64,000 bases of DNA from Bacillota bacterium (GTDB lineage: Bacteria; Bacillota; Clostridia; Lachnospirales; Lachnospiraceae), in assembly GCA_023392615.1 (NCBI GenBank), contig JAEVYT010000036.1, forward strand, positions 288,413-352,412, given 5' to 3'. A model generated the notes under the pieces. The model ran no database searches, was not told the origin of the DNA, and saw only the letters and a list, made by a program, of their open reading frames with translations. The position numbers were made by a program, and so were the translations under genes. Below are positions 59,603 to 64,000 of the stretch, piece by piece. Position 1 is the stretch's first letter, and the number at the start of each line of letters is the position of its first letter.

Positions 59603-60532
59603 TTATTCGCTTTTCAATACAAATTTCATAACGATATTTTGTGCATAATCTCCAAAAGCTTCTCCAAACAGGTTTAATCCACCCTTATTCTTTGCACCTT
59701 CTTTGATACCAACTCTCACAGATATAAAATCTTCTTGTATCAAATTAAAATCCTTTAGTACATGTTCAGAACTTGGTTGATTATCCAAATAACACCCCTG
59801 TTCGTTAACCTTCCAGGTCTTTAACAATCCGTATTGTGTATTCTTATCCGGCCACCATTCCGGATTTAATTTCCCTCTTCTGCCACCAAAATCACTAGGA
59901 CAAGTCCATGTTCCGGCTTCCTTCTCATTAATCCAAAGAGTGATGTCGGAAGGATAATTCATATTATATTCATGATCCTCAGAGCAAATCTCCATAGATA
60001 TTTCTAAGAAATCAATTTCTTTCTGCATGATAGCATGATTTGGGAACCTATATTCTACGTATCCATCTCCAAGCCAGATTAGTTGAGCCTCCGTCCTTTC
60101 AGGCAAGTAAAAACATCGAGGTTCATCCTCATGGCCAATCGGTCCTTTAGAACTAGCTATCCCACAGGTGGGTTTGATTTTATAGTCAATATAATCTCCA
60201 ATCGGCATACGGATAATTATTTCCTCCTGTTTCAGATTCATCGTGGTATTAAGTTCAACATAAATATGATCCAGTACTGCACGACAAACCTTTGCTGAAC
60301 CTCTTATCCCGGGCAATAACGTAGTTTTAATGAAGCCTGCCTCCTCCAAAACCTTTACGTGAGCTGCCGATGATGAGGGTGGAATATTAAGTAATTCCGC
60401 TATTTCATTTACATTTAATTCCTGATATCGTAGATGTCGCAGTATCTCTATCCTCGTTTCGGATGATAATGCTTTTGAGATAACTGCGAGCTTTTCCGTA
60501 TCGTCCAGATTCATCTTGATCGTTTGTATCAT
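59603..60532 (-). CDS. ArsR-like regulator with a C-terminal jelly-roll-like domain
   Basis: This 309-residue protein starts with an ArsR-type winged helix (ALSSETRIEILRHLRYQELNVNEIAELLNIPPSSSAAHVKVLEEAGFI, about 20-68). The C-terminal 200 residues, with ITLWINEKEAGTWTCPSDFGGRRG (split over about 195-218) and LNPEWWP, are beta-rich and Trp-containing, as in regulators common in Lachnospiraceae and Paenibacillus where this part is thought to bind a sugar. No metal-binding Cys pair of metal-sensing ArsR proteins is seen. Its position upstream of galK in the same direction suggests control of galactose genes. GGAGGAG precedes the ATG. Confidence 0.75.
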   Translation of the reverse strand: MIQTIKMNLDDTEKLAVISKALSSETRIEILRHLRYQELNVNEIAELLNIPPSSSAAHVKVLEEAGFIKTTLLPGIRGSAKVCRAVLDHIYVELNTTMNLKQEEIIIRMPIGDYIDYKIKPTCGIASSKGPIGHEDEPRCFYLPERTEAQLIWLGDGYVEYRFPNHAIMQKEIDFLEISMEICSEDHEYNMNYPSDITLWINEKEAGTWTCPSDFGGRRGKLNPEWWPDKNTQYGLLKTWKVNEQGCYLDNQPSSEHVLKDFNLIQEDFISVRVGIKEGAKNKGGLNLFGEAFGDYAQNIVMKFVLKSE

Positions 60533-60594
60533 ATGCTCCTCCAGAAATTCATCAATAATACCTCTTCGTATTACTCAACATGCCTCTCATGGAT

Positions 60595-61047
60595 TTATTC
60601 TTCCTCTTTATTACTAAGGATTTGAATCCCCCTATGTTCAACCGCCGTTGAGAATACAATCTGGGTACTCGTCTTGCCAAACCTTTGAACTTCTCCAATG
60701 AAAACATCCAAATCCATTGTACTTTGAAAACATACTTTTATCAACATTGAATAGTTACCGGTAACACAATTACACTCCATTACATTGGGGCAATCTTGAA
60801 TGAACGGATAAAACTCCTGCTTCTGATCAGGCGCCACCTCTAGGTTTATAAATGCTGTTATATGATATCCCAGCTTAAGCCAGTCTATCTCTGTATGATA
60901 GCCTTTAATAACTCCTTGTTTCTCCAATCGGGAAATACGTGCCGCCGCGGCAGGCGATGACAAATACACCCTGTCTGCCAACTGCTTCAAAGGCACCCGG
61001 GCATTTTCCTGAAGCATGCTCAAAAGCTGCTTATCAATCTGATCCAT
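60595..61047 (-). CDS. Lrp/AsnC-family transcriptional regulator
   Basis: This 150-residue protein has the AsnC helix-turn-helix at 1-50 (DKQLLSMLQENARVPLKQLADRVYLSSPAAAARISRLEKQGVI) and the RAM domain (ITAFINLEVAPDQKQEFYPFIQ..., MECNCVTGNYSMLIKV). It differs from the Lrp protein at 22192. It lies 62 nt upstream of the ArsR-like gene, transcribed in the same direction. GGGAGGAAG precedes the ATG. Ligand, probably an amino acid, is unknown. Confidence 0.9.
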   Translation of the reverse strand: MDQIDKQLLSMLQENARVPLKQLADRVYLSSPAAAARISRLEKQGVIKGYHTEIDWLKLGYHITAFINLEVAPDQKQEFYPFIQDCPNVMECNCVTGNYSMLIKVCFQSTMDLDVFIGEVQRFGKTSTQIVFSTAVEHRGIQILSNKEEE

Positions 61048-61262
61048 GGACTTCCTCCCTTATGTTCTAAACTGTTAGTTGTTCATACAGTTTACTATAA
61101 AAGCATTAAAGCTTAACTTTTTTGGTATCCTAATTAAACATTTTAAGCCCACGGATTTTATAATGCAAGTAAATAATTATACTCCATTCCGCCACTTTTT
61201 AAATTATATCATCCTCTCCAATACTGATAACTCTATTTTATGACATGTATCTACTTAATTTA

Positions 61263-62558
61263 TTATAACTGGATATTTAAAAGCTTTTTTAACTGATTTT
61301 CATATACCCATTTCGGACTATATCGTTGTCGAACTGTCTTTTTTGCTTGGAGGATTCCATTCTTCTCAATCTCCCCTACGATTAATCTAGCATTCTCTTC
61401 ATAATACTCCTTTTCACTCGGATGATACGTTTCATAGGTATCATAACCAAAATTACGGGCATTCCATCTCATATAATATGCCCCAAGTATATCTCCTACT
61501 TCCTTTAGTGCGGGAACGGCTTCATTTAGGACCAGATAATTTCCCATAGCAGATGCTTCTAGTGCTGTTAAGCCAAAGGATTCAGACATGGATGGGCAAA
61601 TAAAAAGGTTCGATAAGGAGAACAAATTTAGGACTGCCTCCCTGGTAATCCCTAATGAATATCCTAAATCACTTACAAAAATTATATTCTCTGGGTCAAT
61701 CCCAGAATGAATCCCTGCCCTTTTTATCCTTTGTTTATATTCATCTGCATCCGTATCGATAGCCGTAAATTCACAAAATATTACTTTTACCCGGTATGAA
61801 CTTACCGTTTGAATTGCACCTGCCAACATTGCCACTTTCTCAAAATGCTTCCCCCTTGTAAATCTGGCAGGATAAACGATCAGGATATCCGGCGATAACA
61901 AATCAATCTTTTCATGTAAATCAATTACCTGTGGATGCATATGACCAATTAGATTTAAGGAATTATTAAGAACCCTACAACGATCTGGCTCCACATGGTA
62001 TTGTCTGGATAAAGAGGGTAAACCGCTCTCTGTTGGATAGGTGTATATGGTATTCTTCATGGGGCTATATCTGGCAGAGTGTGGCCAAGGAACTGGAACA
62101 TCCACCTGACTTTCATCTGGTAAAGAGTGTGTCACTGCGATAAACCTCAAATACGGTAATCGATCAACAGCATACCGGACTGCAACATTATGTACCAGAT
62201 GCCATCCCTGATAGTGAATATCATGCATAATACATACATCAAGATCCTTTAATTTCTTTGTCAAATCCTTGCCAATCTCGGTTGCTTCCTTCATAAAATC
62301 CTTGTGTACCGGAATATTCGGATTACTATAATCTCTCCAATTAATCTGTTTTCCCTTATAGCGATTACATACCTTGACCCATGTAATTCTCGGATCCAGA
62401 TATACTCCCGACTTTTCATTATCCGGCATATCTTCACATACAAAGAGAATAACTTCTTCTCCTCCATCCAATAACATACGAATATGATCAGCCACCACAT
62501 TAACTAAAGAATAGATACTGGCCAAGCCATTAAACATCGTTAAAATACCTACTTTCAT
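61263..62558 (-). CDS. GT4-type glycosyltransferase
   Basis: This 431-residue GT-B enzyme has an N-terminal MKVGILTMFNGLAS region and a C-terminal nucleotide-sugar domain with LLSPDILIVYPARFTRGKHFE (split over about 223-243) and the E-x7-E motif SESFGLTALEASAMG (about 346-360), typical of GT4 retaining transferases. The start at 62558 is an ATG; a TTG 15 nt earlier is open but weaker. Upstream sites are weak (GAGAG). It is divergent from the choice-of-anchor-A protein across about 240 bp, so it could glycosylate that Thr-rich protein, but it might equally act on a lipid or wall glycan. Confidence 0.85.
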   Translation of the reverse strand: MKVGILTMFNGLASIYSLVNVVADHIRMLLDGGEEVILFVCEDMPDNEKSGVYLDPRITWVKVCNRYKGKQINWRDYSNPNIPVHKDFMKEATEIGKDLTKKLKDLDVCIMHDIHYQGWHLVHNVAVRYAVDRLPYLRFIAVTHSLPDESQVDVPVPWPHSARYSPMKNTIYTYPTESGLPSLSRQYHVEPDRCRVLNNSLNLIGHMHPQVIDLHEKIDLLSPDILIVYPARFTRGKHFEKVAMLAGAIQTVSSYRVKVIFCEFTAIDTDADEYKQRIKRAGIHSGIDPENIIFVSDLGYSLGITREAVLNLFSLSNLFICPSMSESFGLTALEASAMGNYLVLNEAVPALKEVGDILGAYYMRWNARNFGYDTYETYHPSEKEYYEENARLIVGEIEKNGILQAKKTVRQRYSPKWVYENQLKKLLNIQL

Positions 62559-62800
62559 ACGAATCACTCTCAAGCTTTTTCTATAAAATATGCCTAAATC
62601 AGTATCTTTACGAATGAATTATGATTTGATTATAATTTCTACCAAAAGTTTTACTCAGATTAAAAAGAATTCGTTATCTTCGACACATTTCGCCATGTAA
62701 TTCATATAATGTTTTGAGGAGTAAACTATACCGTACGACTCTATATCCTAAGGGAAATACGTTTCATTTTTATAAAAATGTTTTAATAGGAGCGATAAAT

Positions 62801-64000
62801 ATGAATAGATATTCTGACACTAAAAGTGATTTAAAACCTAACCCTTTATTACAAATAATGAAATATAATTTAATTACCAGTGAAGATTTATATCAACGAC
62901 AGAGTGAAGTGGAAGGCAGAATTGCCGTTGGCGGTTGTGCTTATTTAGAAAACTTTTCTTTAGGAAAAGGTTTATGTGATCCCCCATCAACTCCTTGTCC
63001 ACCTTATGGATTAGATCCAACTCTGATTGTTGGCAAAAATTTAATATGGAATACCGGAACAAATTATGCAGGTAGTACAGTGATGACATTAGAAGCTGAT
63101 TATGATGTAATGAATCTACAGTACAGAAATGCTGATGGAAATGATCAGCCGATTCGTGTAAATAACCTTCCTTTTGACTTTGAAGAATATTATGACTTCT
63201 TAAAATGTGCAGCTGACCAATGGTCTGAAATGTCCAGCCCTACCGAAACAACCAGGATTCTTAACTGCTACGGGCATATATTTTTAGTAGGATTGAATCC
63301 CCAAATAAATATTTTTAATTTTCATGCATCACGTATCGCATCTACTGATCACACGATTGGATGTAACGGAAACTCATTGACTGATATATTTAGTATAACA
63401 ATTATTGCACCTAAAGAATCTACCACACTAATTAATGTATCTGGGAATAGTGTAGTATTCGGGAATTTTTCTATCTTCCGCAATACACTAATACCTGGGA
63501 CACTCCCTATTACATCTGATATCACAGATGAAATACTTCAACAAGGTTCCATTCCTGATGCTGATGAAAAAAGCTTACTGTTTTGGAATTTTTATAATGC
63601 CGACAAGATTTCTACTTCAATTAATAGCTTTCAGGGAACACTTTTTGCACCATATGCAAAAGTATATACAATCGGTGGGAACATTGAAGGTAATGTAATT
63701 GTGGAAAGTTATTTACCATATCGAGTAAATACAAACCATACCGAAATTCATAACTATCCGTTCAAGGGATCTTTACCGAGAGTAAATTGTTCTTCCTTTA
63801 CAACAACTTACTGTCCAATTACAACTCATTGCCCGACTACTACCCACTGTCCAATCACAACTCACTGTCCGACTACCACCACTACAACTCACTGTCCGAC
63901 TACCACTACTACGACTCATTGTCCAACTACCACCACTACGACTCATTGTCCAACTACCACCACTACGACTCATTGTCCGACTACCACCACTACGACTCAT
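62801..64000 (+). CDS. Choice-of-anchor A surface protein, partial (3' end beyond window)
   Basis: The frame is open from ATG 62801 (AGGAGCG 7 nt upstream) to the window end (400 codons). Residues about 20-320 match the choice-of-anchor A domain: NLITSEDLYQRQSEVEGRIA, VGGCAYLENFSLG, then NLPFDFEEYYDFLK, LFWNFYNADKIS, QGTLFAPYAKV and GGNIEGNVIV. There is no classical signal peptide at the start chosen. After about residue 330 the chain turns into a Thr-rich stalk with HCPxTT units that become HCPTTTTTT. This family makes surface or spore proteins, often with collagen-binding-like folds, whose C-terminal anchors vary. Here the anchor lies beyond the window. Confidence 0.8.
   Translation, partial: MNRYSDTKSDLKPNPLLQIMKYNLITSEDLYQRQSEVEGRIAVGGCAYLENFSLGKGLCDPPSTPCPPYGLDPTLIVGKNLIWNTGTNYAGSTVMTLEADYDVMNLQYRNADGNDQPIRVNNLPFDFEEYYDFLKCAADQWSEMSSPTETTRILNCYGHIFLVGLNPQINIFNFHASRIASTDHTIGCNGNSLTDIFSITIIAPKESTTLINVSGNSVVFGNFSIFRNTLIPGTLPITSDITDEILQQGSIPDADEKSLLFWNFYNADKISTSINSFQGTLFAPYAKVYTIGGNIEGNVIVESYLPYRVNTNHTEIHNYPFKGSLPRVNCSSFTTTYCPITTHCPTTTHCPITTHCPTTTTTTHCPTTTTTTHCPTTTTTTHCPTTTTTTHCPTTTTTTH
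63809..64000 (+). repeat. In-frame tandem repeats of the Thr/Cys stalk
   Basis: Three 18-nt units (from 63809, 63827, 63845) are followed by five 27-nt units (from 63863, 63890, 63917, 63944, 63971), and the array continues past the edge. Units keep the frame and code for (Y/H)CPxTT and HCPTTTTTT. The last 27-nt units are nearly identical at the DNA level, a sign of recent expansion. Confidence 0.9.

Noticed and set aside
63809..64000. CRISPR-like tandem array
   Set aside because: Units are contiguous, in frame, without spacers, and continue a protein reading frame.
63773..64000. Minus-strand ORF coding for SRSGGS repeats
   Set aside because: It is the mirror image of the in-frame Thr/Cys repeat on the plus strand, which extends a large recognisable gene.

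Overview
The window is AT-rich DNA from a low-GC Gram-positive anaerobe. It is most likely a member of the Clostridia, probably Lachnospiraceae. Evidence for this: a Firmicutes-type galK-galE-galT cluster with the long class II GalT, rubrerythrin, an EFR1-type ferrodoxin, PadR/HAAS/DUF4097 and DUF2975/YozG-type modules, a LysM-GH18 protein, split ThrE, strong GGAGG ribosome binding sites, and several exact or near-exact TTGACA-17-TATAAT promoters. I found no rRNA, tRNA, CRISPR array, insertion sequence or phage gene.

Layout. 1-2000 (minus) is the end of what looks like a cell-surface polysaccharide locus: a cut glycosyltransferase-like gene and a degenerate HAD-like gene. 2386-6364 holds two ECF sigma/anti-sigma pairs that converge on a shared hairpin. 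6609-14225 is one giant secreted subtilase with propeller-like, leucine-rich, Ig-like, InlB-B and FN3 parts. 14.6-17.1 kb has two regulator plus flavodoxin modules (MarR/EFR1 and flavodoxin/PadR) facing each other across a 100-bp imperfect palindrome. 17.3-19.5 kb is a PadR-HAAS-DUF4097 operon. 19.8-23.7 kb has a LysM-GH18 protein with lost catalytic residues, a UlaG-like MBL protein, an Lrp regulator and a CobW-like GTPase. 23.9-26.2 kb is a DUF2975-like/YozG-like/lipoprotein module. 26.4-28.8 kb is an ABC-2 exporter with its TetR regulator.

29-32.4 kb contains a small P-loop kinase, an unknown exported protein, an AlkZ-related protein, a DUF5680 protein and a YfbR-type HD nucleotidase. 32.6-37.6 kb is uvrB-uvrA with a promoter and an SOS-like box. 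37.8-42.6 kb has rubrerythrin, an asymmetric heterodimeric ABC exporter and a YaiI/YqxD protein. 43.0-46.1 kb (plus) has a ComEC-like MBL protein with DUF3006, the two ThrE halves and an ACT protein. 46.3-48.6 kb has a shikimate-kinase-like protein, membrane proteins, a small ORF remnant and one copy of a dispersed intergenic repeat. 48.6-53.1 kb is a GntR-regulated ABC operon with two paralogous large surface proteins. 53.4-55.4 kb is a BlaI/BlaR1-like pair with a lipoprotein. 55.5-61.0 kb is galK-galE-galT with an ArsR-like regulator and an Lrp regulator. 61.3-64.0 kb is a GT4 glycosyltransferase divergent from a choice-of-anchor-A surface protein whose Thr/Cys stalk repeats run off the right edge.

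Much of the window is a series of small self-contained regulatory modules. In each, a one-component regulator sits in the operon it probably controls, and a readable palindrome overlaps the promoter (MarR, two PadR, TetR, GntR, BlaI, the 23.9-kb module, gal). The main biological themes are surface proteins and envelope sensing, flavin/iron-sulfur redox proteins, DNA repair and galactose use. All functional names come from reading motifs and recalling families; no database search was run.
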